NCBI RefSeq assembly: GCF_003627215.1
Contig: NZ_CP032677.1
Location: 1,927,501 to 1,991,500 of the forward strand
DNA from: Pseudomonas sp. Leaf58
GTDB lineage: Bacteria > Pseudomonadota > Gammaproteobacteria > Pseudomonadales > Pseudomonadaceae
Direction of reading: 5' to 3'
Length of the DNA: 64,000 nt
Shown here: one piece after another, positions 21,056 to 31,270 of the stretch
How the letters are laid out: every line of letters starts with the position of its first letter
Position numbering within the stretch: the stretch's first letter is position 1
Position numbers and translations under genes: made by a program
The notes under the pieces: generated by a model
Databases searched by the model: none
The model's input: the letters and a program-made list of their open reading frames with translations, nothing else
Told to the model about the DNA's origin: nothing

Positions 21056-21069
21056 ACGATTGCAATCGT
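21056..21069. promoter_or_regulatory. 14-bp palindrome in the 400-bp gap between oprI and the GNAT gene
   Basis: ACGATTGCAATCGT is a perfect 14-bp palindrome 103 bp upstream of the acetyltransferase start. It may be a regulator site. The rest of 20763-21171 holds no convincing ORF; it contains an A8 tract near 20786 and the leader of the GNAT gene. Confidence 0.4.
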
Positions 21070-21171
21070 CCAGTGGTCGAAGGGGGCAATAGGTGGCATA
21101 GAGGTTCTGTGCCGGATAAACCACCATCGGTTAAGGTATGGGTCTGCCGAGAAGACCTGCGAGGAGTAGTG

Positions 21172-21453
21172 ATGAGCGAAGCGCTGACCATCCACCATGA
21201 CCAGGCCGGTCATCAGTTCGAGACCAATGTGGACGGTCATCGTGCCTACCTGACCTACATGGACCTGGGCAAGCAGACGCTGGACATCTATCGCACCTTC
21301 GTGCCCAACGCCTTGCGAGGCCGCGGGATTGCTGCCGCCCTGACCGAACGGGCGTTGGAGTACGCTGAGCAGATGGGCTATACGGTGATTCCGTCCTGCT
21401 CGTACGTGGAACGCTACATGGAGCGCCAGCAGCGGCATTCGAGCAAGGCTTGA
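21172..21453 (+). CDS. GNAT-like N-acetyltransferase (Gcn5-related, short YidJ-type)
   Basis: The 93-residue protein consists of a minimal acetyl-CoA-binding fold: beta strands around AYLTYMDLGKQTLDIYRTFVP, then the pantetheine loop RGRGIAAALTERALEYAEQMG and a terminal strand VIPSCSYVERYM. These stand-alone short GNATs act on unknown small molecules or proteins. The start has GAGGAG seven bases upstream. It shares a bidirectional terminator with the convergent DAHP synthase gene. Confidence 0.85.
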   Translation: MSEALTIHHDQAGHQFETNVDGHRAYLTYMDLGKQTLDIYRTFVPNALRGRGIAAALTERALEYAEQMGYTVIPSCSYVERYMERQQRHSSKA

Positions 21454-21475
21454 GCCGGCGACAGCCGCCAAACAT

Positions 21476-21507
21476 AAAAAAACGCCGGGCAGTGCCCGGC
21501 GTTTTTT
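21476..21507. terminator. Bidirectional terminator between the GNAT and DAHP synthase genes
   Basis: AAAAAACGCCGGGC and GCCCGGCGTTTTTT form a near-perfect stem around AGT. A and T runs on both sides let it serve both converging transcripts. Confidence 0.92.
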
Positions 21508-21520
21508 GTTACAGCAAAGC

Positions 21521-22597
21521 TCAGCCGCGTTTACGTTGCGGCAGCACATCCTTCAGCTTGGCGTGCATGCTGCGCAAGGTCTTCTCGGTGGCCGACCAGT
21601 CGATGCAGGCATCGGTGACCGACACGCCATATTGCAGTTCGTCCAGGTTCTTGGGAATCGATTGGCAGCCCCAGTTGAGGTGGCTCTCGACCATCAGGCC
21701 GATGATCGACTGGTTGCCTTCGAGGATCTGGTTGGCGACGTTCTCCATCACCAGCGGTTGCAGGGCTGGGTCCTTGTTGGAGTTGGCGTGGCTGCAGTCG
21801 ACCATGATATTGGCCTTGATCTTGGCCTTCGCCAGGTCTTGCTCGCACAGGGCGACGCTGACCGAGTCGTAGTTCGGCTTGCCGTTGCCGCCGCGCAGTA
21901 CCACGTGGCCGTAAGGGTTACCCTTGGTGGTGACGATCGACACGCCGCCTTCCTGGTTGATGCCCAGGAAACGATGTGGCTTGGACACCGACTGCAGGGC
22001 ATTGATGGCAACGGTCAGGCCGCCGTCGGTGCCGTTTTTGAAGCCGACCGCCGAAGACAGGCCCGAGGCCATCTCGCGGTGGGTCTGCGATTCGGTGGTG
22101 CGGGCGCCGATGGCCGACCAACTGATCAGGTCTTGCAAGTACTGCGGGGAAATCGGGTCAAGTGCTTCGGTGGCGGTCGGCAGGCCCATCTCGGCCAGGT
22201 CCAACAGCAGCTGGCGGCCGATGTGCAGGCCGTCCTGGATCTTGAACGAGTCATCCAGGTAGGGGTCGTTGATCAGGCCTTTCCAGCCAACGGTGGTGCG
22301 CGGTTTTTCGAAGTACACGCGCATGACCAGGTACAGCGTGTCGGACACTTCCTCAGCCAGTACCTTCAAGCGCTCGGCGTATTCGTGGGCAGCCTTGATA
22401 TCGTGGATGGAGCAAGGGCCAACCACGACGAACAGGCGATGGTCCTTGCCGTCGAGAATATTGCGCACCACTTCACGGCCGGCAGTTACGGTCTGCAGGG
22501 CCTTGGCGCTGAGAGGGATTTCCTTTTTGAGCTGATCGGGGGTGATCAGCGTCTCGTTGGAGGCAACGTTCAAGTCATCGATCGGTAAATCAGCCAT
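21521..22597 (-). CDS. aroF: 3-deoxy-7-phosphoheptulonate synthase (class I DAHP synthase)
   Basis: The 358-residue enzyme condenses phosphoenolpyruvate and erythrose 4-phosphate, the first step of the shikimate pathway. Class I hallmarks are visible: VVGPCSIHD, RVYFEKPRTTVGWKG, GARTTESQTHREMASGL, KNGTDG, and VDCSHANSNKD with metal ligands. Start 22597 agrees with the family N-terminus. Which allosteric isozyme it is (Tyr, Phe or Trp sensitive) cannot be settled by eye; the symbol is by homology to P. putida. Confidence 0.92.
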   Translation of the reverse strand: MADLPIDDLNVASNETLITPDQLKKEIPLSAKALQTVTAGREVVRNILDGKDHRLFVVVGPCSIHDIKAAHEYAERLKVLAEEVSDTLYLVMRVYFEKPRTTVGWKGLINDPYLDDSFKIQDGLHIGRQLLLDLAEMGLPTATEALDPISPQYLQDLISWSAIGARTTESQTHREMASGLSSAVGFKNGTDGGLTVAINALQSVSKPHRFLGINQEGGVSIVTTKGNPYGHVVLRGGNGKPNYDSVSVALCEQDLAKAKIKANIMVDCSHANSNKDPALQPLVMENVANQILEGNQSIIGLMVESHLNWGCQSIPKNLDELQYGVSVTDACIDWSATEKTLRSMHAKLKDVLPQRKRG

Positions 22598-22828
22598 CGT
22601 GTTACTCGTCAGGTCACGGGTGCCGGCCGCCAACTATCCCCGTGCGGCCCAGCAGCAGAATAATCGCAGCGGGGAGCCGAACCTTAGCGCGTTACAGGTG
22701 GCGCGACAATGGGCTGGGCCCAGTCCGTGTGGGGTTTTTCCGAGATGGAAGGCGTTTGCCGCGAATGGGCTGCCCAGCGCTGCGCAACCTGTGTAATAAA
22801 GAGGGCTGACTTTTACCTGGAGATCGGT

Positions 22829-23788
22829 ATGCATCCGCACACACCCCGCATCGGCATCATCGGCAGTGGCGCCATCGGCGGCTTTTATGGGTTGATGTTG
22901 GCGCGGGCCGGCTTTGATGTGCATTTTCTGTTGCGCAGCGAGTACCAGGCCGTCAGTGAGCAGGGGTTGAGCCTGGACAGCGTTGTGCATGGCGCGCTGC
23001 AAATGAAGGTGCAGGCTTATGCCAGCGTCGCCGATATGCCGCCCTGCGACTGGCTGCTGATTGGGGCCAAGGCCACCAGCAACGACCAGCTGGCGCCGCT
23101 GATCGTGCAGGCGGCCGCTGCCGGTGCCAAGGTGGTACTGCTGCAGAACGGCCTGGGCGTGGAGGAGCAATTGCGCCCAGCCTTGCGCAGCGATATGCAC
23201 CTGCTGGGCGGCCTATGTTTCATTTGTGTCAACCGCCAGGCACCCGGCGTGATCCGTCACCAGGCCTTGGGAACGGTCAACCTTGGGTACCACAGCGGGC
23301 CAGCCAGCGATGGCGGCGCCGCGCTGGTCAACGAGGGCGCGGCGCTGTTCCGGGCCGCTGGCATCGATTCGCAGGCCATGCCAAACCTGGCCCAGGCGCG
23401 CTGGCAGAAGCTGGTGTGGAACGTGCCCTACAACGGTTTGTCGGTACTGCTCGGTGCCAGCACCACGCCGCTGATGGCCGACAGCCACAGCCGCGCGCTG
23501 ATCCAGGCGCTGATGGCCGAGGTGGTACAGGGGGCGGCGGCGTGTGGCCACGTACTGCCCGAGGGCTATGCCGAAAACCTGCTCCAGGTGACCGAGCGCA
23601 TGCCCGATTACTGGCCCAGCATGTACCACGACTACGCCCACAAGCGCCCGCTGGAGTTGCAGGCCATTTATGCTGAGCCGCTGGCGCGTGCGCGAGCCGC
23701 AGGCTGTAGCTTGCCGCGCATGCAGATGCTGTATGAGGCGTTGGCCTTCATCGATCACAGCGAGCAGGCTCGGCAAAGCCAGCGTTGA
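22829..23788 (+). CDS. panE: 2-dehydropantoate 2-reductase family protein
   Basis: This 319-residue NADP-dependent reductase has the Rossmann motif GIIGSGAIGGFYG at the N-terminus, then DWLLIGAKATSNDQ, LLQNGLGVEEQ and the ketopantoate reductase C-terminal helix with NVPYNGLSVLLGAST. PanE reduces ketopantoate to pantoate in pantothenate synthesis, but Pseudomonas genomes often carry several paralogues, so the substrate is inferred. The start has TGGAGA five bases upstream. Confidence 0.82.
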   Translation: MHPHTPRIGIIGSGAIGGFYGLMLARAGFDVHFLLRSEYQAVSEQGLSLDSVVHGALQMKVQAYASVADMPPCDWLLIGAKATSNDQLAPLIVQAAAAGAKVVLLQNGLGVEEQLRPALRSDMHLLGGLCFICVNRQAPGVIRHQALGTVNLGYHSGPASDGGAALVNEGAALFRAAGIDSQAMPNLAQARWQKLVWNVPYNGLSVLLGASTTPLMADSHSRALIQALMAEVVQGAAACGHVLPEGYAENLLQVTERMPDYWPSMYHDYAHKRPLELQAIYAEPLARARAAGCSLPRMQMLYEALAFIDHSEQARQSQR

Positions 23789-23900
23789 GCTTGCCGGTGC
23801 TCTCCAGCCCCCGCCAGCAGTGCGCCGGACGGCCAAGCGCGAGGCCGGCGCGCTGCTAAGCTGAAGCTTGCTCTGCCGCTACGGCAGTCGAGGAGGTCGA

Positions 23901-24398
23901 ATGATCCGCTCCATGCTGTACGCCACCGACCTCGGTGTCTACGCCCCTTTTGTCATGCAGCACGCGCTGGCGCTGGCGCGTACCTTCGGCGCAGAGTTGT
24001 ATGTGATCCACGCGGTGGAGCCCATGGGCCAGTTCGCCGAATCGCTTCTGCAAAGCTACCTCGATGAGCAGACGCTAGACCAACTGCACAGTCAGGGCGT
24101 GAACACGGTAATGGCCAACATCGAGCAACGCGTGCTGGAGAACTTTCGCGACGAGTTGGGCGAGGAGGCCGACCTGGCGGTGATCAAGACTGTGCGGGTA
24201 CGGCAGGGCGACCCGGCGCAGGTCATCCTCGATCAGGCCCAGCGGTTGAGTGTCGACCTGCTCATTTTCGGTAGCCACAGCGCCGGCGCGGGCGTGGATG
24301 TGCCCTTGGGGCGCACCGCGGTGCGGCTGCTGCAGTTGTCCCCTGTGCCGGTGTACATGGTGCCGTTGGCGCAGCATTTGGGGCGCAGGAAAGCGTGA
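23901..24398 (+). CDS. Universal stress protein (UspA family)
   Basis: This 165-residue single-domain Usp begins MIRSMLYATDLGVYAPFVMQHALALAR. Its nucleotide-binding C-terminal region contains LLIFGSHSAGAGVDVPLGRTAVRLLQLSPVPVYMVPL, a variant of the ATP-binding G-2X-G-9X-G-S/T motif. Such proteins bind ATP and promote survival under stress. GAGGAGG lies upstream of the ATG. Confidence 0.88.
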   Translation: MIRSMLYATDLGVYAPFVMQHALALARTFGAELYVIHAVEPMGQFAESLLQSYLDEQTLDQLHSQGVNTVMANIEQRVLENFRDELGEEADLAVIKTVRVRQGDPAQVILDQAQRLSVDLLIFGSHSAGAGVDVPLGRTAVRLLQLSPVPVYMVPLAQHLGRRKA

Positions 24399-24470
24399 AG
24401 ATGGTTGTAGGCCATTTCCGTGGCATGTAACAAAATAGTTCTAGATTTATTTCCAGAACCACTAATATAG

Positions 24471-25499
<1,029 letters not shown>

Positions 25500-25529
25500 C
25501 AGCAGCTATAAGCGACAAGCTTCAAGAGA

Positions 25530-25560
25530 GAGCAGCCCACATACGGGCTGCTTTTTTCTT
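25530..25560. terminator. Terminator between cysB and cysH
   Basis: AGCAGCCC and GGGCTGCT form a stem around ACATAC, followed by TTTTTTCTT on the plus strand; it terminates cysB and lies just beyond the convergent cysH. Confidence 0.88.
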
Positions 25561-25571
25561 GCAGCTGCCAA

Positions 25572-26306
25572 TCAAGCCTTGCTGATCAGGTTGCCTGCGT
25601 GCAACCCGCATTCCTTCTGCGTCGACTCTTCCCACCACCAACGGCCTTCGCGCTCATGCTGGTTCGGCAGTACTGGCCGGGTGCATGGCTCGCAGCCGAT
25701 GCTGATGAAGCCGCGCTCATGCAGGCTGTTGTACGGCAGTTCGAGCATGCGGATATATCCCCACACCTCTTCACTGGTCATCTGCGCCAGCGGGTTGAAC
25801 TTGTACAGGGTGCGCTCGGGGGTGGAGAAGGCGCTGTCGATTTCCATTGCCGCCACCTGGCTGCGGGTGCCCGGGCTCTGGTCGCGGCGCTGGCCGGTGG
25901 CCCAGGCGCTAACGGTGGCCAGCTTGCGTCGCAGCGGCTCGATCTTGCGAATACCGCAGCACTCGCCGTGGCCGTCCTTGTAGAAGCTGAACAGGCCCTT
26001 TTCTTTGACGAACGGGTCGAGCTTGGCGCGGTCGGGGCTGAGGATTTCGATTGGTAAGTTGTAGTGCTCGCGCACCTGGTCGATGAACCGGTAGGTCTCC
26101 GGGTGCAGGCGACCGGTGTCGAGGCTGAATACCTTGACCTGCTTGTTCAGCTTCCAGGCCATGTCCACCAACACCACGTCCTCGGCGCCGCTGAATGAGA
26201 TCCATAGGTCATCACCGAAGTGCTCGAAAGCAAGTTTGAGGATGTCCTGCGGGGACTTGTTGGCATAGGTCGCGGCCAGGGCGGCGACGTCGAAGGGTTG
26301 GCTCAT
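25572..26306 (-). CDS. cysH: Adenylylsulfate (APS) reductase, assimilatory
   Basis: The 244-residue enzyme reduces activated sulfate to sulfite. It has [28 protein letters not shown], the CC pair in [15 protein letters not shown], the GCEPCTRP pair and the C-terminal ECGLH catalytic cysteine. The two cysteine pairs form a [4Fe-4S] site, so it is of the APS-reducing plant/Pseudomonas type rather than the PAPS-specific enterobacterial type. It is convergent with cysB. Confidence 0.93.
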   Translation of the reverse strand: MSQPFDVAALAATYANKSPQDILKLAFEHFGDDLWISFSGAEDVVLVDMAWKLNKQVKVFSLDTGRLHPETYRFIDQVREHYNLPIEILSPDRAKLDPFVKEKGLFSFYKDGHGECCGIRKIEPLRRKLATVSAWATGQRRDQSPGTRSQVAAMEIDSAFSTPERTLYKFNPLAQMTSEEVWGYIRMLELPYNSLHERGFISIGCEPCTRPVLPNQHEREGRWWWEESTQKECGLHAGNLISKA

Positions 26307-26450
26307 CAGGCGGTTTCCATCTTGGCTGTGGCGCTGTGCGCTCGTAGTGGGGTGATGGTATCAAAAAAAGGCCGGGTAGACGGGCTTGTAGTCGGCGGCA
26401 AACCTGCGCTGTAGCTGTGGCGGCGGGCGTGCCCGCGATGCCGGCGCCGA

Positions 26451-27794
26451 TCACAAGCCTTGCAGCGTCTCCATCAGCACCCGCACCTTGGCAATCGACT
26501 CTTCATACTCGGCCTGCCACTCGGAATCGGCCACCACCGCGCCCCCACCCCAACAGCTGACTTGCCCGTCCTTGACCAGCAGGCTGCGAATGGCAATCGA
26601 GCTGTCCATCTCGCCGCGCACGTCCACATACATCAGCGAGCCGCAGTACAGTGCGCGGCGCGAAGGCTCCAGCTCATCGATGATCTGCATGGCGCGAATC
26701 TTCGGGGCGCCAGTGATCGAGCCGCCGGGGAAGCTGTCACCGATCAGGTCCAGGGCGTCCTTGTCGCGGGCCAGCCGGCCAATGATGCTGCTGACCAGGT
26801 GGTGCACGTTGGGGTAGCTCTCCAGGCTGAACAGCTCTGGCACCTGCACCGAGCCGATCTCGCAGGTGCGCCCCAGGTCGTTGCGCAGCAGGTCGACGAT
26901 CATCAGGTTTTCCGCGCGGTCCTTGGGGCTGTGCCGCAGCGCTTCGGCATTGCTGGCGTCCTCGGCCGGGTCCGCCGAGCGCGGGCGGGTGCCCTTGATC
27001 GGGCGGGTTTCCACCTGGCCCTGGCTGACGCGGATGAAACGCTCGGGCGAGAAGCTGAGCACGGCGCTGCCGTCGGCCAGTTGCTGGTAACCGGAGAAAG
27101 GCGTGGGGCAAGCTTTGCGCAGGGCCTGATAAGCGCTCCACGGGTCGCCCTGGCAGGGGGCGCGGAAGCGTTGGGTAAGGTTGATCTGGTAGCAGTCACC
27201 GGCCTGGATGTAGCGCTGCACCTGGTCGAAGGCGGCCTTGTACTGCTCGGGCTGCAAGTCGCCGGTCATCGCAGCCAGTAGCTGGAAGCTGCCGCTTTTT
27301 GCGTTGTCGACAGTTTCGAACAGGCTAATCAGGCGTTCGCGTTCGCCGCCCGCCAGGCTTGGGTGGAATACCAGTTGGCTGGTGGCGCGCTGGTGGTCGG
27401 TGACCAGTGCCCAGGCATACAGGCCCAGTTGTGCGTCCGGCAGGCCGAGGTCGTCAACGGCCAGGCTTGGCAGGTGTTCCAGGCGGCGGCCGAAGTCATA
27501 GCTCAGGTAGCCGATCAGGCCACCGGCGAACGGTAGCTCGCTGCCTTCGGGCAGGTGGGCATGGCCCAGTAGCGCCAGGCCCGCGCGCAGGCGCTGGAGG
27601 AAGGCGCGGCCATCCTCATCAGGTTGCGCCTGTAGCTGTTGCACCGGCCAGGCACTGAGCAGGTCGAAGCGGCCGCGTTCGGCGCCGGGGCGGGCGCTGT
27701 CGAGCAGAATCGCACCGGGGGCCTGACGCAGGCGGGCGAAGTAGGCAGCAGGGTCGGGCTGGTAGGGTAGGGGGTGGAGCGTACAGGTCGGCAT
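26451..27794 (-). CDS. pabB: Aminodeoxychorismate synthase component I
   Basis: The 447-residue chorismate-binding enzyme has an N-terminal TrpE/PabB domain with FAGGLIGYLSYDFGRRLEHLP. The catalytic domain shows YQINLTQRFRAP, RPIKGTRPRS, DRAENLMIVDLLRNDLGR and FPGGSITGAPKIRAMQIIDELEP. With glutaminase PabA it makes 4-amino-4-deoxychorismate for folate. PabB rather than TrpE is chosen from its length and the PIKGTRPR form; PabA is not in this window. Confidence 0.9.
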   Translation of the reverse strand: MPTCTLHPLPYQPDPAAYFARLRQAPGAILLDSARPGAERGRFDLLSAWPVQQLQAQPDEDGRAFLQRLRAGLALLGHAHLPEGSELPFAGGLIGYLSYDFGRRLEHLPSLAVDDLGLPDAQLGLYAWALVTDHQRATSQLVFHPSLAGGERERLISLFETVDNAKSGSFQLLAAMTGDLQPEQYKAAFDQVQRYIQAGDCYQINLTQRFRAPCQGDPWSAYQALRKACPTPFSGYQQLADGSAVLSFSPERFIRVSQGQVETRPIKGTRPRSADPAEDASNAEALRHSPKDRAENLMIVDLLRNDLGRTCEIGSVQVPELFSLESYPNVHHLVSSIIGRLARDKDALDLIGDSFPGGSITGAPKIRAMQIIDELEPSRRALYCGSLMYVDVRGEMDSSIAIRSLLVKDGQVSCWGGGAVVADSEWQAEYEESIAKVRVLMETLQGL

Positions 27795-27891
27795 CAGTAT
27801 GGACGGCGATGTAAAAGCGAGGGGGACGATTGTAGACCTGTGTAGGAAAAGCGCCTAGCACTGGGCGCGACATTCAACATCGTGTTGTGTT

Positions 27892-27912
27892 TGGGGCCGC
27901 AAAGCGGCCCCC
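27892..27912 (-). terminator. GC-rich hairpin after the RimK-like gene
   Basis: GGGCCGC/GCGGCCC around AAA lies 6 bp past the ATP-grasp gene on the minus strand. The following T-run is poor, so termination may be weak. Confidence 0.5.
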
Positions 27913-27917
27913 GTATT

Positions 27918-28898
27918 TCATTGCCCAGGCACGTGGCCGAACAACCCTTGTGCTACCCGCACCCGCTGCTCGGCATCCTCGGTAATACCCTCCTTGGCCA
28001 GCGCTTCCAGGTGCGCCTCGATAGCATGGGTACGCTGGGTAAGCCCGCAGTCGTTGGCGATCTGGATGTTCAAGCCTGGGCGGGCATTGAGCTCCAAAAT
28101 TAGCGGCCCCTTGTCCTGGTCCAGCACCATGTCGACGCCAATGTAGCCCAGGCCACACAGCTCGTAGCAGCCGGCGGCGAGCTTCATGAAGCCGTCCCAG
28201 TTCGGCAGTTGCACGCCATCCACCGCGTTGGTGGTATCCGGGTGCTTGCTGATGATGTTGTTCAACCAGGTGCCGCGCAGGGTTACACCAGTGGCCAGGT
28301 CGACGCCCACGCCGATGGCGCCTTGGTGCAGGTTGGCCTTGCCGCCGGACTGGCGGGTTGGCAGGCGCAACATGGCCATTACCGGGTAGCCCATCAGCAC
28401 GATGATGCGGATGTCCGGCACGCCTTCGTAGCTGATGCTCTTGAAGATCTGGTCGGGGGTGACCCGGTACTCGATCAGCGCACGGTCGCGGTGGCCGCCC
28501 AGCGAGTACAGGCCGGTGAGGATGCTCGAGATCTGGTGCTCGATTTCTTCATGGCTGATGATCTTGCCCGACACCGTGCGGTAGCGGTCCTCGAAGCGGT
28601 CGGCGATGACCAGGATGCCGTCACCGCCGGCGCCCTGCGCCGGCTTGATGACGAAATCGTTGCGCCCGCCGATGATCTGGTCAAGCTTGTCGATCTCTTT
28701 TTCGGTCTCGATGATGCCGTACATTTCCGGCACATGAATGCCGGCCGCCAGGGCGCGCTCCTTGGTGATGATCTTGTCGTCGACGATCGGGTACAGGTGG
28801 CGCTTGTTGTACTTCAATACGTAATCCGCATTGCGCCGGTTGATACCCATGATGCCCCGGGCCTCCAGGGCTTTCCACGTCTTGATCAGGCCAAACAT
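27918..28898 (-). CDS. Alpha-L-glutamate ligase-like ATP-grasp protein (RimK-like)
   Basis: This 326-residue ATP-grasp enzyme starts MFGLIKTWKALEARGIMGINRRNADYVLKYN. It has FVIKPAQGAGGDGILVI (ATP-binding lysine and glycine loop) and LILELNARPGLNIQIAN (metal-binding Glu/Asn). Relatives ligate amino acids such as glutamate to peptides or proteins. Its ATG overlaps the stop of the upstream 7TM transglutaminase gene, so the two are translationally coupled. The substrate is unknown; the fixed gene trio suggests a shared envelope pathway. Confidence 0.85.
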   Translation of the reverse strand: MFGLIKTWKALEARGIMGINRRNADYVLKYNKRHLYPIVDDKIITKERALAAGIHVPEMYGIIETEKEIDKLDQIIGGRNDFVIKPAQGAGGDGILVIADRFEDRYRTVSGKIISHEEIEHQISSILTGLYSLGGHRDRALIEYRVTPDQIFKSISYEGVPDIRIIVLMGYPVMAMLRLPTRQSGGKANLHQGAIGVGVDLATGVTLRGTWLNNIISKHPDTTNAVDGVQLPNWDGFMKLAAGCYELCGLGYIGVDMVLDQDKGPLILELNARPGLNIQIANDCGLTQRTHAIEAHLEALAKEGITEDAEQRVRVAQGLFGHVPGQ

Positions 28899-30433
28899 CA
28901 GGCGTCAGCCTTCTTCAGGAATGCCTTGAAGCGCACGAGCTCGGTCAGGCGGTAACCGCGGTAGCGGCCCATCGCCAGCATGAAGCCCACCAGGATCAGC
29001 AGCACGGCCGGGAAGGTGAACACAAAGTACACCAGCTCCGGCACCATCATCAGCAGGTGCGCCACGGAGGCGGCGAACAGGGTGCCGATGGCCACTTTCA
29101 TGGCATGGCCGCCGCCACGCTCTTCCCAGGTGATGGACAGGCGCTCGATGGTCATGGTCAGGATGACCATCGGGAACAGTGCCACCGACAGCCCGCGTTC
29201 AAGGCCCAGCTTGTGGCTGAACAGGCTGATGGCGGCGATCAGCACGACGACGAAGGTCAGCACCACCGACAAGCGCGGCAGCATCTGCAGTTTCAGGTGC
29301 TCAAGGTACGAACGTAGCGACAGGCCCAGGGCGGTAATTACCGTGAACAACACGATACCGAAGCCCAGCTGGGTTTCGCGGAAGGCCAGGGCGATCAGCA
29401 CTGGGGTGAAGGTACCCAGGGTTTGCAGGCCGATCAGGTTGCGCAGCACCAGGATCACCAGCACGCCGATCGGGATCATCACCATGATCATGAAGGTTTG
29501 CTGGGTCTGCAGCGGCAAGCCGTACAGCGAGTATTCGAGGAAGTCGGCGTCGGTATTCTCGTCGGTCAGCTTGGCCAGGCGAATGGCGTTCATCTCGCTG
29601 TTGTTCATGCTGAAGGTAACGTTGGCCTTCTTGCCGCCATCGACGGTGATCAGGTTGTCATCACCGGTCCACCACAGCAGGCGGTCGCTGGGCAGGCCCT
29701 GCTCGCCGGTGTCCGGGTTGAAGTACAACCAGTCGTTGCCGTTGAAGCTGCGCAGCCACAGTTCAGGGGTTTGCGGGGTGTCGGCCACCAGGCGGATGGT
29801 GTGCACCTTCTCCATCGGTACGTGGGCGATCGACAGCAGCAGGTCGATGACCTGGGCCTTTTTCATGGCCGAGGTGTCACCGGCCAGCAGCAGCTTGACG
29901 TTGTCGTCGTTGAGGTTGTTGACCCGCTTGATGGTCTCGCTAACGAAGGTTTCGACGTCGGCGGAGTGCTGGCGGATAGGTGCCATCAGGGCTTCGGCGG
30001 CAATCTTCTCGGGGCCATCCACCGCCAGGCTGTCACGGAAGGTCGGGCCTTTGACCGTGGTTTTCTCGTTGCTGTAGCGCTTGGTCAGTACCAGGCGGTA
30101 GTAGAGGGTTTGGTTGCCGCTGGCGCGACGGGCCGACCAGGTGACCTTGCGGTTGCCGTCGGCGCGGTTGACGCTCACCCCGTAGTTGTTGGAGATGAAG
30201 CTCTCATTGAGGCTGACGTAGTCGCGGTTCAGCGGTGGCACGAACATCTGCACCTTGACCGGGTCCTTGGTACTGGCCACGAACTCGACCTTGGCGTCGA
30301 TGTTCCACAGGTCGTCGGTTTCATCCTCAGTCACCGGGATGCCGAGGACGAAGATCTGATAAGCGGTGACCGCCACGCCCAACAGCACCAGCACGGTGAT
30401 CAGGACTTTCAGATGGAGGGTAAGAGAGCGCAT
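28898..30433 (-). CDS. Inactive-transglutaminase-fused 7TM protein
   Basis: The 511-residue membrane protein has one N-terminal segment (about 8-30), a large periplasmic region resembling a transglutaminase fold without an obvious Cys-His-Asp triad (about 170-270), and seven hydrophobic segments from about 315 to 500. This is the inactive transglutaminase plus 7TM combination seen beside RimK-like and retropepsin-like genes. It could sense or present periplasmic peptides. It sits 5 bp after the protease gene. Confidence 0.82.
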   Translation of the reverse strand: MRSLTLHLKVLITVLVLLGVAVTAYQIFVLGIPVTEDETDDLWNIDAKVEFVASTKDPVKVQMFVPPLNRDYVSLNESFISNNYGVSVNRADGNRKVTWSARRASGNQTLYYRLVLTKRYSNEKTTVKGPTFRDSLAVDGPEKIAAEALMAPIRQHSADVETFVSETIKRVNNLNDDNVKLLLAGDTSAMKKAQVIDLLLSIAHVPMEKVHTIRLVADTPQTPELWLRSFNGNDWLYFNPDTGEQGLPSDRLLWWTGDDNLITVDGGKKANVTFSMNNSEMNAIRLAKLTDENTDADFLEYSLYGLPLQTQQTFMIMVMIPIGVLVILVLRNLIGLQTLGTFTPVLIALAFRETQLGFGIVLFTVITALGLSLRSYLEHLKLQMLPRLSVVLTFVVVLIAAISLFSHKLGLERGLSVALFPMVILTMTIERLSITWEERGGGHAMKVAIGTLFAASVAHLLMMVPELVYFVFTFPAVLLILVGFMLAMGRYRGYRLTELVRFKAFLKKADA

Positions 30434-30438
30434 CGGGA

Positions 30439-30975
30439 TTACTCTGCTTTGGGAGCGTCGGTGGCACAGGCAGGTTTGCCGGCCGCATATTTAAGGCTTG
30501 GGTCTACCAGCGCGTCGAAGTGCTTGAGCGCCTCGGAGCCAATCAGCAGCGGGAACTGGAACGCGCTGCGGTCGGTGAGGTTGACTTCGATGGTGCGCCT
30601 GGCCTGGCCCATGCAAATTTCGAGTTCGATGACCGGGCGGGCCGTGTAGGCCTTGCCCGATTCGGCATCGTAGTCACCGGCCCGGCGCTTGATTTTGCTC
30701 ACGCGTGCCAGGGGGCGTTCGATTGGGTGCGAATGCGCAGCATCGATGGCCAGGTAGAAGCGCACCCAGCTTTCGCCGTTGCGCTTGAACCGCTTGATGT
30801 CGCGGGCGCTGAGCGATGCGGTCTTGGCGCCGGTGTCGAGCTTGGCGGCCACTTCCAGGTCCAGATCGCCCAGGCGTGCATATTCGTTGAGACCATACAC
30901 GGTCTTGCCCGCCGCCTGGCCAAGGGCCGGCAGCAGGGTGAGGCATAGCAGCAATAAAACGGGTGTAAGTCTCAT
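30439..30975 (-). CDS. Secreted retropepsin-like protein (ATP-dependent zinc protease family, PF05618)
   Basis: The 178-residue protein starts with a cleavable signal (MRLTPVLLLLCLTLLPALGQAAG). It then has the aspartic-protease-like motif AAKLDTGAKTASLSARD, with the DTGA active-site form, and LIGSEALKHFDALVDPS. Despite the family name, the DTGA motif points to a retropepsin-like peptidase. Start 30975 gives a clean signal peptide; an earlier ATG would bury it. It is first in a three-gene operon with the 7TM and ATP-grasp genes. Confidence 0.8.
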   Translation of the reverse strand: MRLTPVLLLLCLTLLPALGQAAGKTVYGLNEYARLGDLDLEVAAKLDTGAKTASLSARDIKRFKRNGESWVRFYLAIDAAHSHPIERPLARVSKIKRRAGDYDAESGKAYTARPVIELEICMGQARRTIEVNLTDRSAFQFPLLIGSEALKHFDALVDPSLKYAAGKPACATDAPKAE

Positions 30976-31197
30976 ATTCCTGGCGCGGTGCAGTGCAAGG
31001 TTCTGGGCAAGGTTTGGGTCAAGGCGACTGGCAACTACTGCGCAAGCGTCCTCGTGCATCTGTCAACAAGCATGAATGTATGACAGACAGGCTATCCATA
31101 ACCCCATCGGAGGCGCGGCATTCTATCACGCCGACGTCTTGACGCCAGCGGTGCGCGATCTGACAGCGGTGGGTGGGCGATAGTTCGTTCTTAGACG

Positions 31198-31209
31198 ATT
31201 GTCGACAAT
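31198..31209. promoter_or_regulatory. Palindromic operator 1 of the propionate operon
   Basis: ATTGTCGACAAT is a perfect 12-bp palindrome 14 bp upstream of the probable -35 box. A similar core recurs just before the GntR start codon. It is the likely binding site of the GntR-family regulator encoded downstream. The gap from 30976 to 31282 otherwise holds only promoters for the two divergent units. Confidence 0.65.
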
Positions 31210-31222
31210 ATTCATTTTGTCT

Positions 31223-31251
31223 TTGACTGTGACGGCTTATTTAGCTAATTT
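31223..31251 (+). promoter_or_regulatory. Probable promoter of the gntR-prp operon
   Basis: TTGACT (31223-31228) and TAATTT (31246-31251) are 17 bp apart and lie between the two TGTCGACA-type palindromes, 32 bp before the start codon. Confidence 0.6.
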
Positions 31252-31270
31252 CTCGCAAAGAGATTTTCAA

